DNA of 64,000 bases from Kuafuiihalomonas sp964473255 (GTDB lineage: Bacteria > Myxococcota > Kuafuiibacteriia > Kuafuiibacteriales > Kuafuiibacteriaceae): positions 1 through 64,000 of the forward strand of contig CAYYOT010000019.1 in NCBI GenBank assembly GCA_964473255.1, in the 5' to 3' direction. Below, piece after piece: positions 1 through 8,219 of the stretch (its first letter is position 1; each line of letters begins with the position of its first letter). The position numbers were made by a program, and so were the translations under genes. The notes beneath the pieces were generated by a model, which saw nothing but the letters and a program-made list of their open reading frames with translations, was not told the origin of the DNA and did not search any database.

Positions 1-1
1 G

Positions 2-421
2 CGGGTCTCCGTAGACCTCGGCGGGGCCGTTCCCAAGATCGAAGACTCACCGTGGCCCGGCCTTCCATCCGTCCTTTCGTCCATCGCGGGGGTGGCGGCG
101 ACCCAGTGCGTAGGCACCGTGCTGATATTCGAAAAGATGTTCGAATCGCGTCTGTTCTTCACCGACCGCCTCGCTTCCATGGGAGCCAAGCTCATCCTGT
201 GCGACCCGCACCGGGTCGTAGTCACGGGAAGGGCGCAGCTCGTCGCTCAGGAGCTCGTGAGCCCGGACATTCGAGCCGGTATGGCGCTGGTCATCGCCGC
301 GCTCTGTGCCGAGGGCGAGAGCGTCATCCACAACGTGCAGCAGATCGACCGCGGCTACGAGCGGATCGACGAGCGACTCGCGTCCCTAGGGGCGAAGATC
401 AGGCGGACGCGGGAGTCCTGA
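2..421 (+). CDS. murA: UDP-N-acetylglucosamine 1-carboxyvinyltransferase (MurA), C-terminal part, 5' truncated by window
   Basis: This is the last 139 codons of a MurA/EPSP-synthase-fold enzyme, which adds enolpyruvate to UDP-GlcNAc in the first committed cytoplasmic step of peptidoglycan synthesis. Visible family signatures are the PWPGLPS stretch near residue 17, the GTVLIFEKMFESR block, the DIRAGMALVIAALCAEG block and the closing QQIDRGYERIDERLASLGAKI segment, all in the order expected at the MurA C-terminus. The reading frame is open to the left edge. The active-site Cys loop and N-terminal half lie outside the window. A paralogue of the EPSP-synthase superfamily is less likely, because the terminal HIDRGYE-type motif is typical of MurA. 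Its last 36 bases overlap the convergent methyltransferase gene. Confidence 0.85.
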   Translation, partial: RVSVDLGGAVPKIEDSPWPGLPSVLSSIAGVAATQCVGTVLIFEKMFESRLFFTDRLASMGAKLILCDPHRVVVTGRAQLVAQELVSPDIRAGMALVIAALCAEGESVIHNVQQIDRGYERIDERLASLGAKIRRTRES

Positions 422-1069
422 CGACAGCACGCGATAGATCACGGTATCCACGAGGTTCGTACCGTCGGTATCCACGTCGGCCGGAGCTCTTATCATGGCC
501 AGTGGTCGCCAGGTCGTGGCCCCCAAAAAGCCCCGCCCGGGATCGGCCACCAGCACGACCTTCGAGCGCGACAGCTCTTCGAGCCACGGAACGAGGCGTG
601 CCGTCAGGTCGCGACCGTAGGTCACGTCGCCGACGAGAACGACCTCCTCTTCGACCGAAGAGCCGATCAGGTCCGCGGTATCGATGCGGAGTTCGAGCCC
701 GTTGTGACGTGCATTGGCCTCCGCGGCCCAGACCGCGCGCGGATCGATGTCGACGGCGGTCGCCGCCGACGCTCCGGCGCGCAGAGCAGCGAGCCCGGCG
801 ATCCCGGAGCCGGCGCCGAAGTCCAGCACCCGACGTCCGCTCACCCACTGCGGATGGTCGAGGGCGAATCGTGCCAAGGCCTGACCGCCCGCCCAGGCAA
901 AGGCCCAAAACGGCTCGGAGAAACCGGCCGCGGCACTCTCGGACTCGGTGGCGGTCCAAAGCCGACACGCCGCGGTGATCAGACGCAGCTCGAGTTCGGG
1001 AACGATCGGCGGTCGCGCGAGCACGGTCTCACGGCGCAGCTCACGAACGAACTGCGCTCGGGCGCTCAT
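386..1069 (-). CDS. Class I SAM-dependent protein methyltransferase, ETF-beta lysine methyltransferase (METTL20)-like
   Basis: This 227-residue protein has a class I methyltransferase fold. Motif I is DFGAGSG at residues 83-89, and the acidic end of beta-2 is VDIDP. It is preceded by an EPFWAFAWAGGQALAR stretch typical of the bacterial/mitochondrial ETF-beta lysine methyltransferase and Nnt1-like families. Those enzymes trimethylate lysines of electron-transfer flavoprotein or related proteins in the cytoplasm. The substrate here is inferred from family only. The ATG at 1069 overlaps the stop of the upstream lipoprotein gene (ATGA), so the two are probably co-translated. Its 3' end overlaps murA by 36 bases in convergent orientation. 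A ribosomal-protein L11 methyltransferase-like role is the main alternative. Confidence 0.7.
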   Translation of the reverse strand: MSARAQFVRELRRETVLARPPIVPELELRLITAACRLWTATESESAAAGFSEPFWAFAWAGGQALARFALDHPQWVSGRRVLDFGAGSGIAGLAALRAGASAATAVDIDPRAVWAAEANARHNGLELRIDTADLIGSSVEEEVVLVGDVTYGRDLTARLVPWLEELSRSKVVLVADPGRGFLGATTWRPLAMIRAPADVDTDGTNLVDTVIYRVLSSGLPRPPDLRP

Positions 1070-1728
1070 CGCCGAGGCCCGCGGCGTTTCCCGGGAGGCC
1101 AGTCCGTCACGAACATCTCGACGCGAGCCGGCCGGGCGTTCCTGTACTCCGCGAGGATCTCGGTATTCCCGATCGCTCGACCCTCGACCTCGCCCGACGG
1201 AACCACCGTCGCCGCATAAGTGGTGGACGACCAGGCGATCTCGGCGTCATCGATCACTTCGTCGCGGTCGTTGATGACCTCGGCACGAAACTGAAGAAAC
1301 TCCCCCATCGGCAGCTCGATACGCTCGCCGTCCGGAACCTTCGGTTCGGTGATCCGGACTTCGACGGGGATGATCGCCTCGATGGGGAGTCGAGCTTCCA
1401 CCGGCACTTTCGTCTCCGTCGTTCGAGCGATGACCTCCGCCGAGCCGCTCGAGAGAATCGTGACCAAGCCCGTCCGACTGACGGTCGCGACGCGCCGGTT
1501 CGTGACGTCCCATTCGACGGGCGTCACCCCCATGTAGCGGTCTTTTCGGTCGAACGCGCTGACCTTGAGCTGGATCGTCTCGCCCTTCTTCTCGAAGGGC
1601 TCGAGCGCCAGCTCGACGTCGGACCCCTGGGGACCCGCCATGGGCGTCTTGATCCGGATCGTACTGGGCTGCTCGGTGCAGGCGACCGCGAGCGTTCCCG
1701 CGATGAGCCCTGAGATTGGGAAGCGCAC
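1066..1728 (-). CDS. Putative lipoprotein with bacterial Ig-like (BIG2) domain
   Basis: A 220-residue secreted protein. I place the start at a GTG (1728), because it gives a short hydrophobic signal peptide ending in LAVAC, a plausible though not ideal lipobox. The longer open frame to 1896 would run into the divergent kinase gene. After the Cys, residues of the type 'WDVTNRRVATVSRTGLV ... GSAEVIART' match the BIG2 fold, where a value is compared with alternatives and then 'varies'. A second beta-rich, similar block (FRAEVINDRDEVIDD) follows. This is probably a cell-surface or periplasmic protein of unknown partner. It is coupled to the downstream methyltransferase by a 4-base overlap, and I cannot explain that pairing functionally. 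Confidence 0.6.
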   Translation of the reverse strand: MRFPISGLIAGTLAVACTEQPSTIRIKTPMAGPQGSDVELALEPFEKKGETIQLKVSAFDRKDRYMGVTPVEWDVTNRRVATVSRTGLVTILSSGSAEVIARTTETKVPVEARLPIEAIIPVEVRITEPKVPDGERIELPMGEFLQFRAEVINDRDEVIDDAEIAWSSTTYAATVVPSGEVEGRAIGNTEILAEYRNARPARVEMFVTDWPPGKRRGPRR

Positions 1729-1825
1729 CGGTCTGCGGTAACGCGACCGACGACGGCAGTTCAAGGGTTTCGGTGGTCGCCCGGACCCGTGCACTACACT
1801 CGGAGATTGCGTAGGCTGGCGGACG

Positions 1826-2812
1826 ATGGTCTCGCCCGACGGCTCGATTCGCTTCGGCCCGTTCCGAATCCTCGAGCGCCTCGGGGAAGGCGGCATGTGC
1901 TACGTATTTCGCGCCCGCCGGGACGGCGAGGACCGCGATTGCGCCCTCAAGCTGCTGAAGGACTCGGCGCGAAACGACGAGCGAGCCCGAGAGCTCTTTG
2001 CCACGGAGGCCGAGGTCGCGCTGCTGGTCGACCACCCGAACCTGATTCGGACCCACGATGCCGGCCGCATCGACAAGCGTAACTTCATCGCGATGGAGCT
2101 CGTCGAAGGGACCACGGTCGCCGCCCTCGCGGAGAGTCTCGCTCGGCACGACCTGGCCATGCCGCCCGACCTGGCGATGTTCATCGTGTCCGAGCTCCTG
2201 GAAGGGCTACACGCGCTCCATGAAGCCTGCTCGGAGACCGGGGAGCCGCTGGGTCTCGTCCACCGCGACGTCACGCCCGACAACATGTTCTTGGGCTTCG
2301 ACGGTCGAGTCCTCCTCGGGGACTTCGGAGTGGCGCACGTGGAAGCCTTCGGAGACGTCAACCCCGAGCATGCCGTCGGAAAGCTGGGCTACATGGCCCC
2401 CGAACTCCTGGGCGACGCCCCTCCGGACCGCCGGGCCGACATCTTCAGCGCGGGGGTCATCCTCTTCGAGCTGATGACGGGCTCGAGGTTGTTCGAAGCC
2501 GAAGACGAGGATGAGGGTCTCGCGATGCTGGCTGAAGCCCGCGTTCCCCGACTCTCCTCGGTGTTCGTCGACATCGACCGAAAGCTCGAGTCCGTGGTCA
2601 CGCGCGCTCTCGCCCGGCGGGCCCGCGACCGCTTCGAGACCGCGGAAGAGATGGCGGTCGAGCTGGAGACCCATTGGTCGAAGCTCATCGGCAACCCCTT
2701 CGCACTTCAGGCTCTGGTGGCATCGACCTTCCCGACCGAAGCCCAGGCGTGGTCGAGCCGGTCGACGTCCGGCGCGCGGCAGAGCATCACCACCGCTTGG
2801 CCGGTCGGCTGA
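1826..2812 (+). CDS. Hanks-type serine/threonine protein kinase (kinase 1), soluble
   Basis: A 328-residue kinase with essentially only the catalytic domain. The glycine-rich loop is GEGGMC (20-25) and the ATP-binding Lys is K42 in CALK. The catalytic loop is HRDVTPDN (146-153), the metal-binding motif is DFG (166-168), and the APE-equivalent is APELLGD. All key residues are present, so activity is expected. No transmembrane segment follows, and the short C-terminal tail is Ser/Thr-rich. It is transcribed divergently from the lipoprotein gene across about 97 bases. No substrate can be deduced from the neighbourhood. The HRDVxPxN variant is common in myxobacterial Pkn proteins. Confidence 0.9.
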   Translation: MVSPDGSIRFGPFRILERLGEGGMCYVFRARRDGEDRDCALKLLKDSARNDERARELFATEAEVALLVDHPNLIRTHDAGRIDKRNFIAMELVEGTTVAALAESLARHDLAMPPDLAMFIVSELLEGLHALHEACSETGEPLGLVHRDVTPDNMFLGFDGRVLLGDFGVAHVEAFGDVNPEHAVGKLGYMAPELLGDAPPDRRADIFSAGVILFELMTGSRLFEAEDEDEGLAMLAEARVPRLSSVFVDIDRKLESVVTRALARRARDRFETAEEMAVELETHWSKLIGNPFALQALVASTFPTEAQAWSSRSTSGARQSITTAWPVG

Positions 2813-2825
2813 GCTATCGGAGCGG

Positions 2826-3650
2826 TCAGGGTAGACCGAGCCACGAAGCCCAGTCTTCCGCCGAGGCGACGACCTCGGACGGCAGAACATCGGGAGCGAG
2901 AACATCCCCGAACCGCTGCCCGGTGATCCCTTCCAAGATGGCTTGCGCGAGAGCGCCTTCGAGCGTGGGGGCAGCTTCCTGGCCCCCGGGCAAGCGCACC
3001 GTCCAGCCCGGCAGCGCTACGAGGCTCCCGGCCTTCTCGGCCAAGAATCGCACGACGGGCTCCCCGGCTTCGACGAGCGCATCCACGGCGACCTGGGCGC
3101 TTCCCGCGTCCGGGCCCCGGGCCATGGCCAGCGTCTCCTCGACCGCTTCCCTCAGCCCCGGGGCCGGAGGAGGCAGGCGGCGGGCCCGCGGCCGCACCGC
3201 CAACGGAAAGTCCTCGATGACGGCGTACGTCTGGCGAGACAACCGATAGACCTGATGATCGACATGAGCGAGGTCGACCGCCGCCGGGTGGATCGCGACC
3301 ACGGCGGCTCCGCCCGGTACCAGGTCGCCGATCGCGTACGCGCGGACCGCACCCGCGTGCCAGATCAAGGCCCGAGCCTCTTCCCATCGGTCGGTGGACA
3401 CGACGGAAACGAGCCGTAGGTCCGGATCAGCGCCGTCGATGGACCCGCCCGGAAGTCCGGGTGGCGGCATTCGGGGCAGGGCGGGCAGCACGGCCGCGGG
3501 CAAAGGCTCCAGACCGCGCGTGGTCGAATCGACCGCCGCCGCTGCCGTCCCGCTCCAGTGACGGGCCGCCACGACCGCGAACGGCAGCCACCCGACCGCC
3601 AGGACGAGGAGCGGAAACCAGGCGAGCCCGTGGACGCGAGCCGTGGTCAT
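2826..3650 (-). CDS. Hypothetical membrane-anchored protein, third gene of the hflX operon
   Basis: A 274-residue protein of unknown function. The ATG at 3650 overlaps the stop of the YkgJ-like gene (ATGA), and this decides the start. A much longer open frame upstream is the shadow of that gene. Residues about 8-28 form one hydrophobic segment (signal anchor), followed by a Pro-rich linker and a soluble domain. The last half (VAVDALVEAGEPVVRFLAEKA) looks helical and repeat-like, reminiscent of HEAT-type helices, but I do not assign a family. It is translationally coupled as the last gene of hflX - YkgJ-like - this gene. It converges on kinase 1 with a 13-base gap. Confidence 0.6.
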   Translation of the reverse strand: MTTARVHGLAWFPLLVLAVGWLPFAVVAARHWSGTAAAAVDSTTRGLEPLPAAVLPALPRMPPPGLPGGSIDGADPDLRLVSVVSTDRWEEARALIWHAGAVRAYAIGDLVPGGAAVVAIHPAAVDLAHVDHQVYRLSRQTYAVIEDFPLAVRPRARRLPPPAPGLREAVEETLAMARGPDAGSAQVAVDALVEAGEPVVRFLAEKAGSLVALPGWTVRLPGGQEAAPTLEGALAQAILEGITGQRFGDVLAPDVLPSEVVASAEDWASWLGLP

Positions 3651-5011
3651 GACCCCATCAACCGTTCGGACCACGCCCGCACGCGCCCGACGTCGGCGAG
3701 CTCCGAGGCAAGGGGGCCGTCGGGTCCCAGCACGGCACGCAGGGCCGGCGACACGAACGCATCCTCCCATAGCATGATCCGGGTGCGCGCCTCGGTATGG
3801 GTACGTTCGGAATCGGAGAGGATGTCGGCGACGGCGAAGGAGAGGGCGAACAACCCGCGGGCGAGGGACGGGTGTTGATACGGCCTCAGTCCGAAGAGAT
3901 GGTCGCGGACGAATCGAGCCACCTCGCGCTCGACGCTCCGACGCGGCCGATCCAGGTTCGCGCGGCGCAGGTCGCGCACCACGGCGTGCTGCTGTGGATG
4001 TGGGGTCCCACCGATGGCGGCGCGAAGAATGCCGTCGTCCGGATCGATGAACGAAAGAAGACGGCGGCGAAGACCGGACAGCGTTCGACCAGGCGACCGA
4101 GCCGCGGGCGGCTCGAGCACGCCGTAAGCGCGACTCACCAGCTCTCGTGCAGAGGTACGCTCCAGGCTGACGTCGGCCATGGCCCGGGCGACGTCCAGGC
4201 CGGCCCAACGGTGGTCGTCGATCCGCGCCCGCGCGGGGAGGCGGGGAACGGGCCCCAGCTTCATGCGGCGACGCAGCTTCGGCCGCTGCTGCGACAGGAG
4301 TTCCCCGCGTCCGAGGGTGCCGCATCCACAGCGGTGAGCCACCGAGCCGTGGACTTCCCGCCCCACCCGAATGAACGTGAAGGGGAAGACACGGCACGCG
4401 CCGGGTTGCGCCGCCCGGCCATGAATGGCGCAGGTGCTCTGGGACGACAGAAACGGGCACCGCGGGTCGTTGTCGAGCGCGTACGTCCATCGCTGACCGG
4501 CGCGCGTCGGCAAGAGGACCACGGCATCGGTGTCGAGCCCAAGTCGCTGAGCCGCGACCACGACGCGGTCTTTCGCCGGTCGGTCCAGGGGGATGACGTA
4601 TCCGCTTCGACAGCAAGTGCCGACGGCGTCGCACGTGAACCGGGCCGCGGGGTGGACCCGGAGCGGGAGGCCGACCGGTGGCGGCGCAATCTGCCACTGA
4701 GCGGGTGGGGGGTCGCCGAGCACGTGCCGACGACGGCGGCCTCTCTCCAAGAGTCCGAAACGCGTGAGGTCCTGAGCCAGGTCGACGACGACCTGCTCGG
4801 TCACCCAAAGTCCTTCCTGCACGGCGAGGGCGCCTGCCACCGCTTCCGGACTCCGTCGACCGTCGAACGCGCGCGCTACCTGTATGGCCTCCGTCGGCAA
4901 GAGGAAGCGTCGCCCGGTGCGATGACAGTACACGGTCGACTGACCGGGGCTTGTGTGGGGTCCGATGGAAACGTCGAGACGAAGCGGAGCTGGTGCCCGC
5001 GAGTCGGGCAT
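3647..5011 (-). CDS. YkgJ/FliB-like Cys-cluster protein, putative metal-binding or lysine-N-methylase-related
   Basis: This 454-residue protein has a Cys-rich core: C127, C133, C134, then C185, C194 and C206 in the context CPFL-x5-C-AIHG...PxxCRVFPF. This is the signature of the YkgJ / flagellin lysine-N-methylase (FliB) family, thought to bind an Fe-S or zinc centre. The first 90 residues (TGRRFLLPTEAIQVARAFDG...) resemble a small PqqD-like winged domain, and the C-terminal half is helical. Known FliB proteins methylate flagellin lysines. No flagellar gene is nearby, so the substrate is unknown. The ATG shares one base with the hflX stop (TGATG), and the 3' end overlaps the next gene by 4 bases, indicating an operon. 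Confidence 0.65.
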   Translation of the reverse strand: MPDSRAPAPLRLDVSIGPHTSPGQSTVYCHRTGRRFLLPTEAIQVARAFDGRRSPEAVAGALAVQEGLWVTEQVVVDLAQDLTRFGLLERGRRRRHVLGDPPPAQWQIAPPPVGLPLRVHPAARFTCDAVGTCCRSGYVIPLDRPAKDRVVVAAQRLGLDTDAVVLLPTRAGQRWTYALDNDPRCPFLSSQSTCAIHGRAAQPGACRVFPFTFIRVGREVHGSVAHRCGCGTLGRGELLSQQRPKLRRRMKLGPVPRLPARARIDDHRWAGLDVARAMADVSLERTSARELVSRAYGVLEPPAARSPGRTLSGLRRRLLSFIDPDDGILRAAIGGTPHPQQHAVVRDLRRANLDRPRRSVEREVARFVRDHLFGLRPYQHPSLARGLFALSFAVADILSDSERTHTEARTRIMLWEDAFVSPALRAVLGPDGPLASELADVGRVRAWSERLMGS

Positions 5012-6717
5012 CAGGAAGCTCGGTCTCTCAGATACCCGATGGCTTCCTCGTAGAACTCATCGGGCGTGGGCGGCACTTGCGTTCGACCGAAGAGCATCCC
5101 CTCCATGGCATGGAGAAGCTCATCCAGACCCGTTCGCTGCTTCGCACTGATCGGAACGCCGGCCGTGACTTTCTTCAGGACCGAGACCAGTGGTCGCGGC
5201 GTCTCATCGACCTTGTTCAAGACGACGATGGTCGGGACATCGGCCAGGCCCAGACTCTCCAGGAGCGCGACGGTACTTTTCCTCTTGTCGTCCACTCGAG
5301 GGTCGGACGCATCGAGGACATGGAGGATGAGGTCGGACTCCTCGAGCTCCTCGAGGGTGGCCCGAAACGCATTGACCAAGTCACGAGGCAGGTCGCGAAT
5401 GAAACCGACGGTGTCGGTCAAGGTGATCTCACGCTCCTGGGGGAAACGGAGCCTCCGGGTCGTCGGATCGAGCGTCGCGAACAGTTTGTCTTCGGCGAGG
5501 ACCGAAGCATTGGTCAGGGCGTTCAGGAGCGTCGACTTGCCGGCGTTCGTGTACCCCACGATGGAGACCACCGGAATGCCGCCGGTGTGGCGTCGCTTGC
5601 GGCGCATGTTGCGCTGCTGGGAGAGCTTCTCGATCGCCTGCTCCAATCGGTGGATTCGGTCCCGGGCCCGCCGGCGGTGGATCTCGAGCTTGGTTTCGCC
5701 CGGCCCCTGGCCGCCGATTCCGCCGGTCAGCCGGCTCATGGCGGTGGACTTCTCCACCAAACGCGGCAGCGCGTACTTCAGCTGCGCGAGCTCGACTTGA
5801 ATCTTGCCGTCCCGGCTCTGCGCTCGGCGCGCGAAGATGTCCAGGATCAGCTGCGTCCGATCGACGACCTTCAGGTCCGTCGTGTTCGTGATGGCACGAA
5901 GCTGAGACGGCGATAGGTCGCGGTCGAAGATCAAGACCTCGGCCCCCAGCTCGAGCGCGCGGAGCGTGATCTCTTCGATCTTGCCTTTGCCCACCACGGT
6001 CTTGGGGTCGATCGCTTTGCGTATCTGCACGATCTCGTCCACGACCCGAACGCCGGCGGTCCGCGCGAGCTCGCGCAGCTCGTTCATCGAATCCTCGGCG
6101 TCGCGTTTGGCTCGCGGACCAGCGCCCCACACCCCGACGAGGACGGCGGTGTCCCGTACCTGCTCTTTGGCGTCCCTGGCGAACAGACGCGTCGCCTCCG
6201 CCTCGGCGGCGAGGACGCGCTCCATGAGGTCCAAGGGGGCGCCGTGTATCGTCGGATAGGTCTCGGAGGTCGGCTTGAGGGCTCGCTCGAGCCCGTCCGG
6301 GATCAGGTGAGCGAAGTGCAGCTGAAGCGCTCGGCCCTGCGGGTCGACCTCGACGACGGCCACGGCGTCCAGGCGAAGCTTCGAGAGGTCGGCCAGGTCT
6401 TCGGCCGTCAATCCCTGTTGACGAAGCTCGGTCCGGATCAGCCGCAGTCCTCGAAAACGTCCCGCACCGGCGCGCACGCGCCCGATGTCCGGCAGGTACA
6501 GCCGGGACGGCTCTCCGACGATGACCCGGGTCACGTGGCCGAGACGGTCGACCAGGATACCCAGCTGTCGATTGAGCTCGCGGCTGAGATCGGCCAAGTG
6601 CCGAGCCAGCTCCGGGGTCAGGAGCACCCCGTCCTTCATCTTCCGCCGAAACGTTGCTTCGAGCCGCTGAAGCTGTCGGGCCTTGAGGCCGTGGGTGTGC
6701 CCGTCGATGCTGCGCAT
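5011..6717 (-). CDS. hflX: GTPase HflX
   Basis: This 568-residue GTPase belongs to a family that binds the 50S subunit and splits stalled ribosomes, chiefly under stress. The HflX N-terminal domain is recognisable (VVGKGKIEEI, LEVLIFDRDLSPSQLRAI-type segment), followed by the helical linker LTGGIGGQGPGETKLE. The G domain has the P-loop GYTNAGKS (388-395), the switch II DTVGFI, and NKVD (G4). The usual family length is about 360-450 residues. The extra ~190 residues at the N-terminus are homologous in style to the N-terminal domain and are also seen in other delta-proteobacterial HflX proteins. The start is the ATG at 6717. It heads a three-gene operon with overlapping junctions. Confidence 0.95.
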   Translation of the reverse strand: MRSIDGHTHGLKARQLQRLEATFRRKMKDGVLLTPELARHLADLSRELNRQLGILVDRLGHVTRVIVGEPSRLYLPDIGRVRAGAGRFRGLRLIRTELRQQGLTAEDLADLSKLRLDAVAVVEVDPQGRALQLHFAHLIPDGLERALKPTSETYPTIHGAPLDLMERVLAAEAEATRLFARDAKEQVRDTAVLVGVWGAGPRAKRDAEDSMNELRELARTAGVRVVDEIVQIRKAIDPKTVVGKGKIEEITLRALELGAEVLIFDRDLSPSQLRAITNTTDLKVVDRTQLILDIFARRAQSRDGKIQVELAQLKYALPRLVEKSTAMSRLTGGIGGQGPGETKLEIHRRRARDRIHRLEQAIEKLSQQRNMRRKRRHTGGIPVVSIVGYTNAGKSTLLNALTNASVLAEDKLFATLDPTTRRLRFPQEREITLTDTVGFIRDLPRDLVNAFRATLEELEESDLILHVLDASDPRVDDKRKSTVALLESLGLADVPTIVVLNKVDETPRPLVSVLKKVTAGVPISAKQRTGLDELLHAMEGMLFGRTQVPPTPDEFYEEAIGYLRDRAS

Positions 6718-6826
6718 GTAGCCGTTCTGAGCTTTCCGTCATACGGGCCAGGGGCGGTGCTGACAAGGCGGAACCCCGGTTCGCGGAGACGCTTGACACC
6801 GTTCGCACCCAGGCCGATCGCGGCCC

Positions 6827-8173
6827 ATGGGCCTGCGTCCCCGGACCGAGCCGCGGATCTACCGGCTCGACCGGCGAATCGCCGTCGGCGGCATGGGTGA
6901 GGTCTACGAGGGCGTCGCCGAAGATCTCGGCCGACCGATCGCCGTCAAGCGGGTCCTGGATGCCGACACCTCGGACGAAAACCTTCGCTTGCTCTTTCTT
7001 CGGGAAGTCGCGGTCGCGGCCACTCTGGAGCATCACCACGTCGTCGAGGTCATCGACGCTGGGGTTCAAGGCTCGGAGCTCTTCCTGGTCATGGAGTACG
7101 TCGATGGCCCGTCGCTCGCCGAGATCCTGGACACGCTTTATCGACAAGGGCGGCTCCTCCCGGTGGACCTGGCCTGCGGGATCGTGTGTCAGGTGGCCGT
7201 CGGGCTGGCCCACGCCCACGAGCGTTCCCTTCCCGACGGGACCCCCTTGGGCATCATCCATCGGGACGTCGCGGTCGAGAACGTGCTCGTCACCCAGGAC
7301 GGCGTGCCCAAACTCGTCGACTTCGGACTGGCAAAACTGTCCGGTCACAGCCTGACCGACCCGGGCATCGTGCGCGGCCGACCCCGCACCCTCTCCCCCG
7401 AGCAAGCCCGCGGCGACCGGGTCACCGCCCGCTCCGACATCTTTTCCCTGGGTGCGGTCCTGTTCGAACTGATCGCGGGTGAGCAGCTGTACCCGAACGA
7501 GTCCACGGCTTCCCTTCTGTTCAAGGTCGCGGCCGGAGGATACGAGCCGATCGACCGGCGGGTTCCCGCAGGCACCGACCCGGCCCTGGTCGAGATCATT
7601 CAACGAGCGATCGCGGTCGACCCCGAAGCCAGATACGCATCCGCGCGGCGCATGGTCCGCGACTTGGACGCCTTTCGGGCTTCTCGCGACCTCCGGATGT
7701 CGAGCACCGCGCTGTCGACGATGGTCCAAGAACTGACTCCGGCGATCGAGGCTCGACGGGGCCCGCGGGCTGCGGGCGCTCTCGACGGCGGCCGGATCGA
7801 GCTGCCCGCCGACCCGATGGGGATTCCCGTCGACCAACTCCTCGCGCCGCCCGAGCAGGACTCCCCCGATGACGTGGGCAAGGACCCATCGGAGATCCCC
7901 ACCGACGAGCCGCACGCGGCCGGACCGGAGCCGGACGCTGCGGTCCATGCCGATGGCCTCCCCCGCGCCGGACCCGAAGCCACGAACGCTCGGGCCGAGC
8001 CGGCGGCCTCGGTCGAGGGCTTCAAAGACTCGTCGCTGCCCCGGCCGAGCCGTCCTGCCCTGATGGACCACGTCACCCGATTGAACGATCGCTGGCGACT
8101 CTACGCCGCGACGGTCTTGGCGGTCGCGGTCGCCGTCGGCTTGTGGGTTTGGGCCGCACAGCCCGGACCGTGA
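6827..8173 (+). CDS. Serine/threonine protein kinase (kinase 2) with C-terminal membrane anchor
   Basis: A 448-residue kinase. The glycine loop is AVGGMG (19-24), with the ATP Lys K41 in VAVK-type context, alpha-C Glu E60 and DFG at 165-167. The catalytic loop reads HRDVAVEN (145-152): the Lys/Ser normally two residues after the catalytic Asp is Ala, although HRD, Asn and DFG are intact. A long Pro/Ala/Asp-rich linker (about 260-410) leads to one transmembrane helix near residues 425-443, with only a few residues beyond. The kinase is therefore cytoplasmic and tail-anchored without a periplasmic sensor. A consensus-like TTGACA lies at 6793-6798, but the matching -10 is poor. It is divergent from hflX. 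Confidence 0.88.
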   Translation: MGLRPRTEPRIYRLDRRIAVGGMGEVYEGVAEDLGRPIAVKRVLDADTSDENLRLLFLREVAVAATLEHHHVVEVIDAGVQGSELFLVMEYVDGPSLAEILDTLYRQGRLLPVDLACGIVCQVAVGLAHAHERSLPDGTPLGIIHRDVAVENVLVTQDGVPKLVDFGLAKLSGHSLTDPGIVRGRPRTLSPEQARGDRVTARSDIFSLGAVLFELIAGEQLYPNESTASLLFKVAAGGYEPIDRRVPAGTDPALVEIIQRAIAVDPEARYASARRMVRDLDAFRASRDLRMSSTALSTMVQELTPAIEARRGPRAAGALDGGRIELPADPMGIPVDQLLAPPEQDSPDDVGKDPSEIPTDEPHAAGPEPDAAVHADGLPRAGPEATNARAEPAASVEGFKDSSLPRPSRPALMDHVTRLNDRWRLYAATVLAVAVAVGLWVWAAQPGP

Positions 8174-8219
8174 GCCCTACCGACCAGCATTTTTGGATGG
8201 CCCGCAGCGCCTCTGCTAT

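Noticed and set aside
2826..4808. Long N-terminal extension of the third hflX-operon gene
   Set aside because: The upstream part overlaps the YkgJ-like gene; the ATG at 3650 with the 4-base stop overlap is the natural start.
5429..8071. 880-codon minus-strand open frame
   Set aside because: It is antisense to kinase 2 and out of frame with hflX, with GC-rich, low-complexity Arg/Gly composition; a shadow of high GC coding DNA.
8193..8219. TTG start of the large scaffold gene
   Set aside because: It would add nine atypical residues; the ATG at 8220 begins just before the receiver-like fold.
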